A stretch of 64,000 bases of DNA from Carnegiea gigantea. Its lineage: Eukaryota; Streptophyta; Magnoliopsida; Caryophyllales; Cactaceae. This document shows, one piece after another, positions 37,856 through 49,857 of the stretch. The position numbers were made by a program, and so were the translations under genes. The stretch's first letter is position 1; every line of letters begins with the position of its first letter. The stretch covers positions 286,001 through 350,000 of the forward strand of contig JAKOGI010000008.1 of the NCBI GenBank assembly GCA_029747015.1. Reading direction: 5' to 3'. The notes beneath the pieces are model-generated. The model did not search any database, had not been told where the DNA came from, and saw only the letters and a list, made by a program, of their open reading frames with translations.

Positions 37856-38929
37856 AATTTGTTATGTTTTGTTGCTAAAATTATTGAATTTTTTTGATGC
37901 AATTTATGTGATGCAATTGAGTTAGGATTTCCCATTTTAGGGTTTTGGCTCTTGAAACTACCTATAGGAATTGCATATATTGTTTGGTAAATCTTGATTC
38001 CCTTTCTTTTTTACTTTTTCTTTTGGATGTTGTGGTCGAATTCACTTAGCATTGTCTAACTTTTGACTTTAATTGCTAATAACATATTTGGTATTTTTAG
38101 GTTGTATTCATGGGCAATGTGCAACAAAATGCAGAGGAAACAAAGGCTTTCCGAAGTCAAAGCTTGAGACTTTTGTCATACACATTCAATCATTTTTCTT
38201 TTGACCTTAGACGTTAAACATGTACACATCGTGATCACCGTGTTTAATTTGAAACAATTTGGATGTTCTTAGGTGTGTCTTCTATTTTCCCTTTCTAGCT
38301 AGTTAAGGCGCTAGTCAAGTTTGTATGATGATTATCGACTTATTTTAGTAGTATATATAATTTTGATACTTTCGGCAATTTTTCCTCTTTTTATGCTTTA
38401 TTAAATATGTTGATATGATTATAATACGTTAGTGAATATAAGTAATTTGTATTTTTTTAATACAATGACTTTTTATTTCTTTTATATAAAAATTTTCCCG
38501 TCAAAATTAGTTACTCGCTTAGAGCATTTGAACGTTATTTATCAAATATATAACGCCACACTTATAAGCGAAGGAGTGGTGAAAATGATTTTTTCCTCCA
38601 AGGTTACTCTGGCCACGGATACAAGCGAGGGAAATTTATCTGCATCTATAAGCGTGGTAGATGACGTAGTCTTCCATAGATATAAGCGTGGGTACTGCAC
38701 TATCAGCCACGCTTATTAAGGGTGGGGAATTTTTCCCCACTGATACCCTATGTACACTTACCTTAATTGTGGCGAATATGCCCTGCCACGGATATAAGTG
38801 TGGAAGAAGGCTAATTTAAGCATGGGTAGATATAACATTTCTTGTAGTGTAAAGATACTCTTTAAAGAGTACATGGTACTTGTTGTAAACTAAAAAAATA
38901 ATATTTTTTTAAATTTATAACAAGGGTAA

Positions 38930-39020
38930 GCTTTGGAGGAATGGTTATGCAATACTTGCAAGTGGTGAGATTTGTACCCCTAATATTACATTTGGAAGGT
39001 AAAAAGAAATAAATATATTC
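38930..39020 (+). repeat. SINE-like fragment
   Basis: GGAGGAATGGTTATGC is followed about 25 bp later by GTGGTGAGATTTGTACCCC. This gives A-box- and B-box-like spacing similar to the other SINE-like pieces here. The assignment is weak. Confidence 0.25.
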
Positions 39021-39622
39021 TTAATTTTTTAGCTTCACCCTCCCTTCTACTGAATGACCATTTATTGATTTTGAAACTTTATTTGAAATCAAAGAAATTG
39101 GCAAATATATTTTACAACTTTATTTTTTGTATTTTTCATCAGTTGTATAATTATGTACACAGTTTTTTTTTTAATTTATAATATGCAAATGTTGAGCTAT
39201 TACGATCAAGGTGTCATTCGTATCCAAAGGCACAATCAATGAATTAAACAACCTAATAATTTCAATAATAAATGTACCATATAACAACCAATGATTTGGT
39301 AATCTTACAACATTTCACCCATAAATTTAGATTAGATTAAACAAAAGAAGCCATATTGACTTAACTACATCGTTTAACATATTGATAATATATCTTACAA
39401 CATTTAACCCCCCCCAAAAAAAAAAAAAAAACGGTAGAAAACGAAAGATATAATAAAACTTGCACAAACTAAACAAGAAACATAATATATCCATTACAAA
39501 AGAGAGCTTAACAAGACGTTGTAATTAAAAACAAGCAGTAATTAACAAGTCCCTTGAAATCACATCACATCAAATAAATTAACAACCTCAGTTTGCTTTT
39601 TAAATCTAGAATAGAAGATAAA

Positions 39623-42051
39623 TTAAAGTGCAGGCTTACTTCCGAGAGGAAGACCACAGAGGAGAATCACAAGAGAGATATAGATAAAACCCATAATTAG
39701 GCCGCCATTTTCATGCTTAAATCCCCTTGAATTATCTCCTGCTCCTCCTGTTGGTAGTGATGATGACGGCGACGACGATGTTGATGATGGAGATGATGTT
39801 GATGATGAAGTTGTTGCATTGCTGTTCATGAATATCGCAGCTGCTGGAGATGTTGGAGAAATTCCAAGAAGTTCTGCAAGAAGGAAAAATGTCACTTTTT
39901 TGTTAATAATTGAATTTTTTTGTTACTTTTTTCTCTAATTCATTATAAAACGTCACAACCATAATCATGTTAATTGAGTTTTTTTAATAAAATTGGTATT
40001 TCTGATGTCTTATATTATGCGGTCTTGTTCTCTTTTGCTTATTTTTTTAAGAATAAATTCAGTTCATTTTAGTTCAATTTTGAAAAAATAAGCTCACTTC
40101 AGTTCAGTAACAAAATAAATTCAATTTAGCAAACAATAAGTTCAGTTCAATTAAGCAAAAACAAATTATATTTAATTCAGTTCAAAAAAAAAAAAATTTT
40201 GTTAAAATATCAATAATGATATGATACGGCCATAACAGGTTAATCAATATAAATTAAAGCTGCTGAAGACCAAAGAATACGTCTATATTAGCATTGTGTA
40301 TGGCATGAAACTCATTAAAATGACACGGTAATTAATGCATGAAGAGCATCCTTTATTAAATATGACTGGCCACTGCATGCATTTAATGTAAATAGGGATG
40401 GCTAAGAGTAAATAGGGATGGTCAGGATAAAAGAAATAAATTAGCTAGGGTCGATGGATGACTAGAGAAATAAATAGGGTTGATTTATTTTTTTAAAATA
40501 AAAATTAAAAACTTAGCTTCTATAATTCATGTCACGTTTTCAGCCTAATTACGTAATTGGCATTTAATTTACTTTGCTGGTGTAAACTAGAGAAGAAACC
40601 AAATTAAAAGCCTCAGTCTCAATTAATTACTGAGTTCTAGGCCAAGACTAAGTCGGATTAGGTTACCTTAATTAAAATTCTCATTATGCAGTTACAAACT
40701 TTTAGATGTATGATATAATTTACTCACTAATTAGTAAGCTTTCAGTGGTTCCATTTTATGTTCTTATTCTAACAATTTCATACTAATGAAATGTCGTAAT
40801 ATTAATTAATATATACTACAAAACTTCAATTCTTAGCTAAATTGTAACATTCAATTCTAACCCTAATTAATATACATGTATAAAAAAAAAATAAAGAGGC
40901 TCAGATGGTAATATAATGAACACCCTCCCCCTTCTCCTCCCTAACATTCAGGACAAGGATTTTAATTAATTTTTGCCTCTTGTGGCTCCTTTAAATATTA
41001 GACCTAATGGATTCAGGCCCTATTCTTTTCGTTGGTAAATCTCAATTTATCAACCTCAACCAACTTCAATCTTCTTCCACCTATTTCACCAATTTCAATT
41101 AAAAAAAATTTCTACTTCAACTAATTTCAACCAAATTTAACCCACTTTCTACTATTTTAATCAACTTCTACCCATCATATAAAAAAAAAATAACTCACTT
41201 TAACCCACTTCAACAAAAAAAATATATCTATTTTAACCTACTTTAACCCACTTCTATTAATCTCAATTAAATTCACCTATTTATCAACTCATGTTTCTTA
41301 ATGAAAAGAACGCACCCTCAAAACATCTTCGCGATCCCAAATCCCAAACCAAAAAAGAAAAAAACAAACACAAACATTTAATTGGCCGTTTCACTCTCAT
41401 CAAGGATACTTCTAATTTCTTCACAAGACATTATCTTATTTGCGGATCTTATCATTTTATATGCACGATCTAACATTAATTTGCATGGACTTTTATTTTA
41501 AAAGTATTTCTTAAATAAAACGATCTCACATATAACGCACCGATAAACTCGCCTACATCTTATCTTCAGAAATAGGAGAGTTGCTGTATATTTGAGCATG
41601 TATTCGTACTGAAAAAGTAAATCTAAAATGAAAAAGTCTCACATATAACATAACATGCTAATGAAAATCGACTAGAGAACGGGGAAGTTGATATGTACAT
41701 ACTTGGGCATTTAGTCATGTTGACATGGGTGAGGTGACAAGCAGAAGGGAGTTGAAGAAGCTTAGCCTCTTGGATGCCCAGGCTCTTGATTTGCTGACTA
41801 CCATTATGAGCTTGACCAATGAAGAAGCACAGGCACACCGGCTGTTGCTCCTTGATTCCGGTCACCGCATCGCAGCACTCCTTCGTTGGCTCCACCGCCT
41901 TCCCCGTTGCGTACGACAGGCAGCTCGTCACCTTCTCTATCGCCGCCCCGCACTCCTCCGTCAATGATGATGAGCTCACCTCCACCGTTGATCCTATTAT
42001 GAGAGCTATCATCACAAGCTTTGCCATGCTCCTCACCGCATAGGAACCCAT
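39623..42051 (-). CDS. LTPG: GPI-anchored non-specific lipid-transfer protein (LTPG), 2 exons
   Basis: This is a secreted lipid-transfer protein predicted to be tethered to the outer plasma membrane. LTPGs help export wax and cutin lipids or act in defence; the exact role of this member is unknown. Exons on the minus strand are 42051-41703 and 39873-39623, joining to 199 aa across a 1.83-kb intron. A signal peptide covers about residues 1-28 (MAKLVMIALIIGS core; Met9 is an alternative start). The eight-cysteine motif is complete: EEC, TSC, KECC, VCLC, SAC and TKC. LLQLPSACHL and KCPKLLGISPTSPAAAIF are typical of the At1g36150-like LTPGs. A Thr/Ser/Pro-rich spacer follows. A hydrophobic tail (LIMGFIYISLVILLCGL) after it serves as the GPI signal. 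The intron contains a MITE at 41016-41316. Confidence 0.9.
41016..41316. repeat. MITE in the LTPG intron
   Basis: The left end is GGCCCTATTCTTTTCGTT. The reverse complement of the right end is GGTGCGTTCTTTTCATT. The interior is made of degenerate AACCCACTTCAACCAA-type units. The ends resemble those of the 10197 and 58017 family. No clear target duplication was seen. Confidence 0.55.
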
Positions 42052-43876
42052 CTCCGTCCTCTTCTTAATTTGTTTGTACTGTGATGTGATTGTCTCTCTA
42101 AGCGACTAGGACTAGTATGAGTAGTCTTGGGTGTATATGTAGAGAGGGGGGGGGGGGATCGATGAGGAGGCACAAAGAGTGTGAAGCAAGAGACGGAAAG
42201 AGACGGTATGCTAAATTTATGCCCTGGTTTGTGGTAGCTACGTTTGGACCATATGCTGTATTTAATCTTGAGTTGTGCCTTTCAATGTCTGCGCTTGGTA
42301 GTTTTCGTCAAGTCATCTAGTCAAGGTCTCCCAGATTGTGTTCAGTATGGGTTTATTCGGGATTAAAATAAGAGACCGGTCGATGTGTCTTGCGTTGTAC
42401 CTTTCAATATGTATCCTTGGTAGTTTTCATCAATTCATCTAGTCAAAGTCTCCAAGATGCTATTTAAATGACTTTATTTGGGATTAAAATGAGAGACTAA
42501 TTGATGTGTTTTAAATGTGTAATAATGACTAAATGAGCAGATATGATATTTGCACAATACACTAAACAGTGCATCTAAATTTGTGCGAATTTATATCAGC
42601 TGTGTAAAGACTTATTTGTTAGGCTAAAAATAGTGAAAGGTTCAATTTGATTTGACAGACAAACTTAGTTTCCTCGAACGACTTGACTAATATAATCAGG
42701 GTCGGACCACCTAATTAAGTTCAACACGTAAGTCAAGTAAGATATAGCTGATAAACTATCTCCAACACATTAAATTCAGATAAATCTTCACATAAACCTT
42801 AATTACTTTTAGGGAGACTACATTATAGATTTAAAATAACTTTATAGTATACAGCTTTTGATTTGTTGTCCTTTGGTGCAAACCGAGGGACCAGTCTATG
42901 ATGAATGAGCGAACACGATGAGTGATGAGTTGAATAACTGTTGGAGGATGGGGAAGGGAGTTAAGGAGGGCACAGCTAAGCTTTGGAGTTACAATAAAGA
43001 CGTCCCACCTACCCAATCTCTCACCGCCTACGCCTGATCTGTACATCGCATAGCCTAGTCACACTCACTAGTGATTTCACAGTGTATTATTTATGCGCTC
43101 TCACATGCAATTCTATGACCTCTTGCCATTGTTCACATATATTCGTGTTCTGTGCAATAAACTAATGGCTTTCTTCATTAGGATTTGTTGTACTTGTGTT
43201 TTCTCAAGCACGGTTGCCTGTATCTAGATTTTTCTAATTTTTAACAAAACGGGATTAATATCGGGAACAGTTATCACTGTTGCATTAGGAATTGTGTTCA
43301 TTGTTCAGTGCCCCCCCCCCCAAAAAAAATAAATTGGGTTCCGTTTAAACTTTTTATCAATTTCTGAATTTCCCGAAATTTAGAATATCTTTTTATTTTG
43401 GCAGATGAAATTTAGAAGATATATATATAGACTCTGGAACTCGTCAAATGAAGAAGCCAAGTATTGAATTAGTGGCTTACTGCTAATTAAAGGCATCACC
43501 CCACCTAAACAAGGCACCAAGTACATAGAGACACAACAAGAGTACTAGAGTCGTATAAAATGAAGGCAGGAGTGAATCATATGCCAAAATGAAAATAAAA
43601 ATAAAAATAAAAATAAAAATAAATAAAATCAGACAGCCAGAAGCCATTTTGACCTCTAATTTGATCAAATTTGAAATATTTCATAACGATAAAAGAAAAA
43701 AAAGACGATAATTTGTGAAACAAAAAGACACTGTTGCCTACATTTTTAAACTCCACTTTCACAGATGCTACGTAATTCAATTTCAATTTTCAAGGGACAA
43801 ATTATCATATCATTACAAAACGGAGGGGTTGGGGGGAGGGGGGTAAATCATCATTCAAAAAACCAAACAGAAAACA
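42052..43876. other. Intergenic DNA between LTPG and ALKBH1
   Basis: The part next to 42052 should be the LTPG promoter and 5' UTR (minus strand). G-run and C-run tracts lie at about 42147-42158 and 43311-43328, and an AAAAT/AAATA microsatellite at about 43590-43628. The frame at 42117-42320 is not supported. The 3' UTR of ALKBH1 should extend left from 43877. Confidence 0.5.
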
Positions 43877-46255
43877 TTAAAAAACTTGTCTGATGTTAAT
43901 ATTGATTCTTGAAGAGCTTATGTAATCGAGGAAACAACGGTCACTACTACTGACTGATAACTGCTTCTCCAAAGCCGCGATTTCAGAGTGTTCTTCGTCT
44001 GTGAAGATTCGGGGCACTCCTGTAACATAGAACACCAGGCAGTGTTTGGTATCAGATTGTCACCATGAGATGAATGTAGAAAACGAAGCATGCCACAAGC
44101 AAATGAAGAACAAAAATAGCTACAGAAACTCGGAAAGGCAATGCAGAGATCTCCAATGCTCCAAATATGCCAAAATTTGTAAGTCATTGAAGGATCGTTC
44201 CAATGCGAGCAAATGCATAGGCATGGCCCTTCACCCTACGCATATTTTTTGAATTCCCAAGTCATCACGAATTTCACATCCCCACTTCTTAACAATAAAG
44301 CACATAAAAGATGGTTGCGATGCCAGATAGCGGAAGTCGCTTACCATGAAAGCACTCTCTAGCTTCTCCAGCCATGAGTACAGCATCCCCACTTCGCAGG
44401 AACATCGCCAAAGGCTCATCATCTCTAGACTTCCCTCCAAGAAGGAATATGGCTTTACAACCCAAACTGAAAGAAAGAGGTCCATCAAGCTGTTATAACA
44501 ATACCGTTCCAAAAATTTAGCAGAAGAAATAAGCAATCAGCCCCAGACCTCATGCTCACTATAGGTTTACTCCAGTCTACTTCCATGTCATCCAGATGCC
44601 CACCAAGTGTGTCACCTGAAAAGCGTAAAGGGGAAGGGGGCCAGCTCAGCATAAATTAAGGGAGGGGGGGAGCACACCTTGCAACTGATGGGAATGAAGA
44701 TAAGTGCAGCACATAAATAAAGGGAAGGGATATAGAGAATGAAGCTCTTGATACCTAACCCAAAGTAGTTGACAATAGCAGCTTCGGGCCTGAAAACTTC
44801 CCCTATAGGCATTGCAGGCACAGCCAACTTTTTAGACAATCGACAGAGTTCCTCTGGAATCTTGTTATGCGGTAAGGAGACATCATAGTTACGCTGCACC
44901 AACGGAACAAATGTTAATTTGAGAAACAAATTATGGATCAATTTGGGGCACTTTTGGGACATAAGGACAAGGCCCATGCCTAAAATTAACAAGGTAAGAC
45001 AGCTCTTACCACAAAGCTAAATATAGATAGGATACAGCAAACAGTATTAGAGTTGATTATACAGAAAAGACCAACTAAGAAGTTGTGCTATAAGCTAAAT
45101 CAAGCATTGCCAGTCATCACCTTGGACCAATCAAACTGCAAACCAAGCGTACTCCATCTCAACTTCCGTAGAAGCACTGAGGCCAAAATTGGCTTCCTGC
45201 CATTTCCCTTCAATGAGATGGGGTTTTCATCACGTAATTTCCAGCTCTGGGCATGTCCACTACCCAAGCACTCCAATTCTTCAGGCGAATCCTCCTCTTC
45301 AACTAGAACTTTTCCTTCTTGAGCAGCAGCAAATAAATCGAATATAGGACCGTAAAATGCATTATGGTTTGTTCTATTGGGCGGCTGTGGGAAGCTTGTC
45401 AAACATTCCCTTATCCACTGGCACTGTTCCTCAATACTCAATGCTTCTGGAATGAAATAGAAACCTGCAGTAAGAAAGAGAAACTAAGTCTCCAAGGCTC
45501 AGTAGAGGCATGGCAGAATCATCAATGCATACCTAACTTTTCTATAACAGCTTTGCTCATTTCATCCTGCCAGAAAATGTCCAAGTAGATGCAAACCTTC
45601 TAAGCCATTGGACCAATCTCTCAGCTAAATGACTAAAATGTACAGAAAATTTCCAATCAGATGAACCGAACAGAGGAATATAATGAGGCTTTCAGCATGC
45701 ATTCCAGCTTGGAGACACAGAAATTCGGCGGTGAACATGCACAAGGGCACCTAAGTGTTCCAATTGGAAAGCAGACCGGATCCACAAAAACACAGTGCAA
45801 GCAACGAATTAACTCCTAAAAATCAATGAGATATGGCTCAACTCTTGGTGCAGTAGGGTATAACCCAGCAAAGATAAATTGACTAAACTAACAAGCACAT
45901 TTTCTTACCAGGATGATTGTCAAGACCGAAAACTGGAGAATCAAGGTTGTCCCCTAGTTTTATATGAACCCCATCAGGGGTTTTGCCTGTTCTCCGGAAA
46001 GAATCCAAGATTGACTTGAAATCGGCAACTTCTGATAAGTCTACCGGTTTGGGCTTCTTCTTTCTGACAATGATGGTTCTCAAACTTATGAGCATGAATG
46101 GCTATGAGAAAAATATCGTGCATATGCTTAATAACAGAAAGAAAAGGTGAATACTTTCTTGAGCTCTGATCATAATACAACTTGTATTTCTTCTCTGCTT
46201 TGCGAAAGGCGGTCCTCTCTGTGTCTGTGTCCTCAGCAACTCCGTCACCATACAT
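43877..46255 (-). CDS. ALKBH1: ALKBH1: AlkB-type 2-oxoglutarate/Fe(II) dioxygenase, 7 coding exons
   Basis: This is an AlkB homologue 1 (Arabidopsis At1g11780 type). ALKBH1 proteins oxidatively demethylate nucleic acids; tRNA m1A and DNA 6mA have been reported for the family. Coding exons on the minus strand are 46255-46155, 46063-45909, 45464-45121, 44893-44755, 44615-44549, 44466-44345 and 44019-43877, joining in phase to 356 aa. The catalytic H-x-D is GGHLDD (His253, Asp255). The distal iron histidine is His309 in ECFHGVPRI. The 2-oxoglutarate arginine motif is R-x5-R at Arg347/Arg353 in SRININIRQVF. RKLRWSTLGLQFDWSKRNYD is the typical plant ALKBH1 core. A non-coding 5' exon ends at 46632 (donor GTAAGT), so the 5' UTR is spliced with its acceptor at 46271. 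A SINE fragment lies in that UTR intron. No break is seen. Confidence 0.93.
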
Positions 46256-46750
46256 TTGAACCCCAACAATCTAAATTCACTCTACAGTCAACATCAAAAG
46301 TTTAGAAATCATTGAACCTTAGAATCAGCCACTGATAAAGTCAGGTTGCCTAACAATTCTCCCTTTGGGGTAGGACCCTTCCCCAGACCCTACGTAAACG
46401 TAGGATGCTTGTGCACCAAGCTGCCCCGAGCTAAAAATGAATCAATGAGCTACTCAACACAAATTAAATTCCAAAAATCTTATAATTAAAGGGTTTTGCA
46501 TTGAACAATCAGTGGTTGTTAACTAACTACGTAGTATTTACATAAACCCTAGATTCGCAAAGTGAAGTTAGAACAATTTACAATAAAATAAAAAAACAAT
46601 AAAGAGAAAATTAGGAACGATATCTACTTACCAGTTTCTGCAATTAATTGATTTGGGCAGCTGCCGCCGGCGAAGATCGATAATGGCGATTGAGAAGGAG
46701 GTAGAGAGAGGGAGACAGAGAGACCGCTAGGTGACATTCGTGTTCGATTA
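46256..46750 (-). promoter_or_regulatory. ALKBH1 5' UTR exon, UTR intron and likely promoter
   Basis: A 5' UTR exon ends at 46632 with CTG before GTAAGTAG. The UTR intron runs 46631-46271, and its acceptor TTTAG lies 15 bases upstream of the start codon. CT/GA-rich leader-like sequence covers about 46640-46720. Confidence 0.6.
46355..46430 (-). repeat. Au-SINE-like fragment in the ALKBH1 5' UTR intron
   Basis: On the minus strand it reads CAGCTTGGTGCACAAGCATCC and then GGGTCTGGGGAAGGGTCC. This matches the conserved core of plant Au-type SINEs. Only a fragment is present, and ends were not resolved. Confidence 0.65.
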
Positions 46751-46903
46751 GCTTTGGGCTTGAAAAGTATGGGCTCAGAGCCCAGGTCACGCTCAAATTT
46801 AGGCCCACTATATCGGGCCACTTTGCCACCAAAGTAGCCTAGTTCCTTTTTCACCTTTTTTTTGGTGCCCGGGACAAGGTTGAATTTTGATTGTGGCCCT
46901 CTT

Positions 46904-47485
46904 TAGGGATGAGAGTTGCACTTGAATCCAAAAAATTCGCCCTGAACCCATCCCATTTATAGTGGGTATGGGTACAAAAACTTATTAAAAAAATGGGTAT
47001 GGGGTGGGTATGAGTATTGCGTTTGAAAATAGGTATGGGTATGGGTATGAATTCTTAAAACCCGTACCCAATTGTGTACCCGATTTGCTAATAAAAGGCG
47101 ACTAAAATACGGTAAAATTCAAAAATAAATGTTTGGCATGAAACTCTAAGTGTATAGTGTTTATTTATGTAGAAATGAAAAATTAATTTTTTTTACATTT
47201 TTAACTTTCGTGAGTTTATCGGACATGAATTTTAGTTGCATAGCTTGAAATTGCTAATCAAATATACCGTGTATGCAAATATTGGTTGAATATGGATGAC
47301 ACTTTGCGCACTCTATATATGTCTGAATAAAACCCGTAAACCCGAAAAATCCGATGGGTATGGATATGGGTACAACCATCCAAAACCCGATAGGTATGGG
47401 TACGGATATGGGTATGACTTTTGAAAATGGGTATGGATACAGGTATAACTGAACCCGCTCCGAACCCGCCCCATGCCCATCCCTA
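46904..47485. repeat. hAT-like MITE with GGGTATGGGTA-type repeats
   Basis: The left end is TAGGGATGAGAG. The right end is ...GCCCATCCCTA, the reverse complement of TAGGGATGGGC. The flanks GCCCTCTT (46896-46903) and GTCCTGTT (47486-47493) match at 6 of 8 positions, as an old 8-bp target duplication would. The 582-bp interior is rich in degenerate GGGTATGGGTAC and ACCCGNACCC motifs, and has no gene. Confidence 0.68.
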
Positions 47486-49275
47486 GTCCTGTTTGGTAAT
47501 CAGTTATTAACTATTAGTTGTTAGCTGTTTGGATTAGCCGTTTACATTAGCTATTTTTAGAAAAAGTCTCTGGTAAATTAGCCGTTTCTAGAAAATATAT
47601 TTGGTAAAATTTCATTGATGCCCTTTCTCTAAAATACTTTTCAATTGAATAAGTTTTTATTTATTGATCATCTTATTTTGTTTTTAAAAAAATTAATATA
47701 TATCATATGTATAAATTACTTTCATCGTTGGAACTTTATTTTTTTATCAATTTAAATAACTTGTGTTCATTACTTATTTTTTTTTGTTTCAATATTTACT
47801 TACTTATATAATACCTACAGCTTAATTATAACTTTTGTTATTTTTAGAGATGCTGATTTTTTTATGAATTGCAATTAATATGAACTTGCATCTATCATTA
47901 CCGAAGGTTGAGCAGTTTAGATACCTCGGTTCGATCGTTCAGCAACATGGTGAGATCGACGAAGATATTAACCAGCGTATTAGAGTCGGCTGGTTAAAAT
48001 GGAAGCTTTCTACAGGTGTGTTGTGTGACAAGCGAATGCCTATAGGTTTAAAAGGCAAAGTTTATCGTACGGCAGTGAGACCCGCTATGATATACGGTTC
48101 AGAGTGTTGGGCGTTAAAGAAGACTCAAATTCAAATGCTGTTGGTCGCAGAGATGAGGATGATCAAATGGATATGCGGACATACGAGATTGGATAAAATT
48201 AGGAATGAAGTGATAAGGGACTTAGTCAAAGTGGCGTCCATCGAAGACAAGATGAGAGAATCAAGATTAAGATGGTTTGGTCATGTGAAAAAGACGGAGT
48301 GTGGACGCACCAGTAAGGAGATGTGAGACCATTAACATCCCCGTCGGTAACAGAGGGAGAGGTCGACCGAAGAAGAGTATGGATGAGGTGATTAGAGGGG
48401 ACCTGAAAGTTGTAGGATTGACGGAGGACATAACTCAGGATAGGAGACTCTAGCGGGATAGGATTAAAGTCGTAGATCGAAGAGCTTGGTCGATTAGTGC
48501 CTTTCGGTTGTAGTATGATTCGTTGAGTTTTAGGTTTGCGTTTGTTGCATTGTTTGCAAGTTGTACTTGCTTCTAGATAGGTCATTATAGGTCCATTGCT
48601 GCTAAGGTATGGTACCTCCCCCTCTAACCCTCTTTTACTATACCAGTGGCTTTCTCTCTAACCTTTCTTTTCCAAATGTATACTTATGTTTTCACAAAAT
48701 TCTTGCTTTGTGGGTCATTTAGAATCAGCCTCTTTACGGGCAGAGATGTCCGTTGAGGTAAGGCTGCCTATATCTGAATCTCCCCAAACCCTGCGAAAGC
48801 AGAACCCACACTGGGAGTTGTTGTTATTGTTGTATGAACTTACATCTATATTTTTATCATGAATTGAAATATGTATGGATTTCAAATAATTTAATATTCA
48901 TCAACCTAAAAGAAAAATAGGAATAGGGTTTATTAATGACAATAGGGGGTGGAGATGAAAGTGGGGAGGTCGAGTAGATGAAATTGGAGGTAAAAGTTGT
49001 CTAAGATTTAGGAAAGATAAGAAACTAAGAATAGAGCTTATTAATGGCATGCATGTAATTTTATTAAACTTTTAGGCAATACTGTCATTTTTACAAACAA
49101 CTATTTCCAAAAGACTAATGGAAATAACTGTTTGAAAAAGAGCTGTTCGGGGCAAAACAGCTCTTTCAAATAGTTGTTTACTAAATACCTATTTATCTGT
49201 TTGACTTGGTCAAAATAGTTAAAGTCTCCCCAAACAGCACTTTTTTTTCCAAACAATTATGTTACCAAACACCCC
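47486..49275. mobile_element. MITE copy A (about 0.84 kb without insert), split by an RTE LINE
   Basis: The left side (47486-47895) and right side (48833-49275) align with the single copy at 51661-52447 in the reverse orientation. They share features such as CTTTCTNTAAAATACTTTTCAATTGAATAAG and the AAAACAGCTCTTTCAAA-type end. The right end's reverse complement starts GGGGGTGTTTGGTAACAT. The insert between the halves is the LINE. Confidence 0.72.
47896..48832 (+). mobile_element. 5'-truncated RTE-type LINE
   Basis: This is the 3' end of an RTE non-LTR retrotransposon. The frame from about 47880 to 48326 reads EQFRYLGSIVQQHGEID, GWLKWKLSTGVLCDKRM and GLKGKVYRTAVRPAMIYGSECWALK. Then come AEMRMIKWICGHTRLDKIRN and RESRLRWFGHV, the diagnostic C-terminal end of RTE reverse transcriptases. 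A stop at 48324 and frameshifts disrupt the final GRGRPKKSMDEV part. The element ends in a TTG-type microsatellite (about 48818-48832), typical of RTE. It is flanked by duplications of about 17 bp: TATGAACTTGCATCTAT (47879-47895) and TATGAACTTACATCTAT (48833-48849). It is truncated and cannot move by itself. Confidence 0.9.
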
Positions 49276-49857
49276 CTTTCTTATTATGTAGCGTAACAAG
49301 AACAAATAAGAACGCATGAAGCATGGGCTTAAGTGAGCCGAGCCTCAAGCATAAATTTTCAAGCTCGGCAAACTTACCAAATACTTTGAATTTGTCAAAT
49401 TTAGACCCAACTTTACTCATTTTCTTCCCTATATTGACACACGTACTAGTTTATGTTTATGAAGGCCTGTTCTATGATAAAAGCCAAATACACGGAATAA
49501 AAAAGATGAGACTCAATTCCTGGACAAAAAAGGAATAAATCCAAAATCTTTTTTTTTTTGGAATTTATTTTTTCTGTTTTGGTAGGTATGCCAAGCCCAA
49601 AACCGCATCTAATCATCTCGATAAATCTAGCTTTTCACCGGAAGCTTCCTTCAATCGAACCCGACTGAGACACATACGAGGGAGGAGGGACGTGGGAAAG
49701 AGAGAATACTTAACCACCAACACTCTCTCTCTACCTCTCCCCCTCCCAAAAATTCTCAATTTCCACCACCACCACCACCACCACCGGCCAGTTAATCAAA
49801 TCAGAAAACATCTTCCCTAAACCCTAATTTTCTCTCTCATCAGAAACATAATCGACG
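49276..49857. other. Promoter and 5' UTR region of the cysteine-rich gene
   Basis: No gene is supported upstream of 49858. From about 49680 the sequence becomes CT- and CCACC-rich (a CCA repeat near 49763-49786), consistent with a 5' leader for the 49858 gene. Confidence 0.5.

Larger units (their letters stand above)
34801..38849. mobile_element. CACTA (En/Spm-like) element with captured gene-like sequence
   Basis: The element starts CACTACAAAAAAAAGG. Its right end is ...TTTCTTGTAGTG, the reverse complement of CACTACAAGAAA. Flanks CAA (34798-34800) and TAA (38850-38852) are a near-match 3-bp target duplication. Both subterminal regions carry many short palindromic units: CCACTCTTATAAGAGTGG and CCACGCATATTAAGCGTGG on the left; GATATAAGCGTGGG and CCACGCTTATTAAGGGTGG on the right. 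This is the layout CACTA transposases bind. No transposase was found. The interior holds GC-rich, 5'UTR-like sequence (35150-35460) and small coding-like pieces, so it resembles a gene-capturing non-autonomous element. Confidence 0.82.

Noticed and set aside
41725..42043. + strand open frames over LTPG exon 1
   Set aside because: They are shadows of the LTPG exon, which has a signal peptide and a full eight-cysteine motif on the minus strand.
48226..48585. 119-codon minus-strand frame over the LINE
   Set aside because: Antisense shadow of the RTE reverse-transcriptase end.
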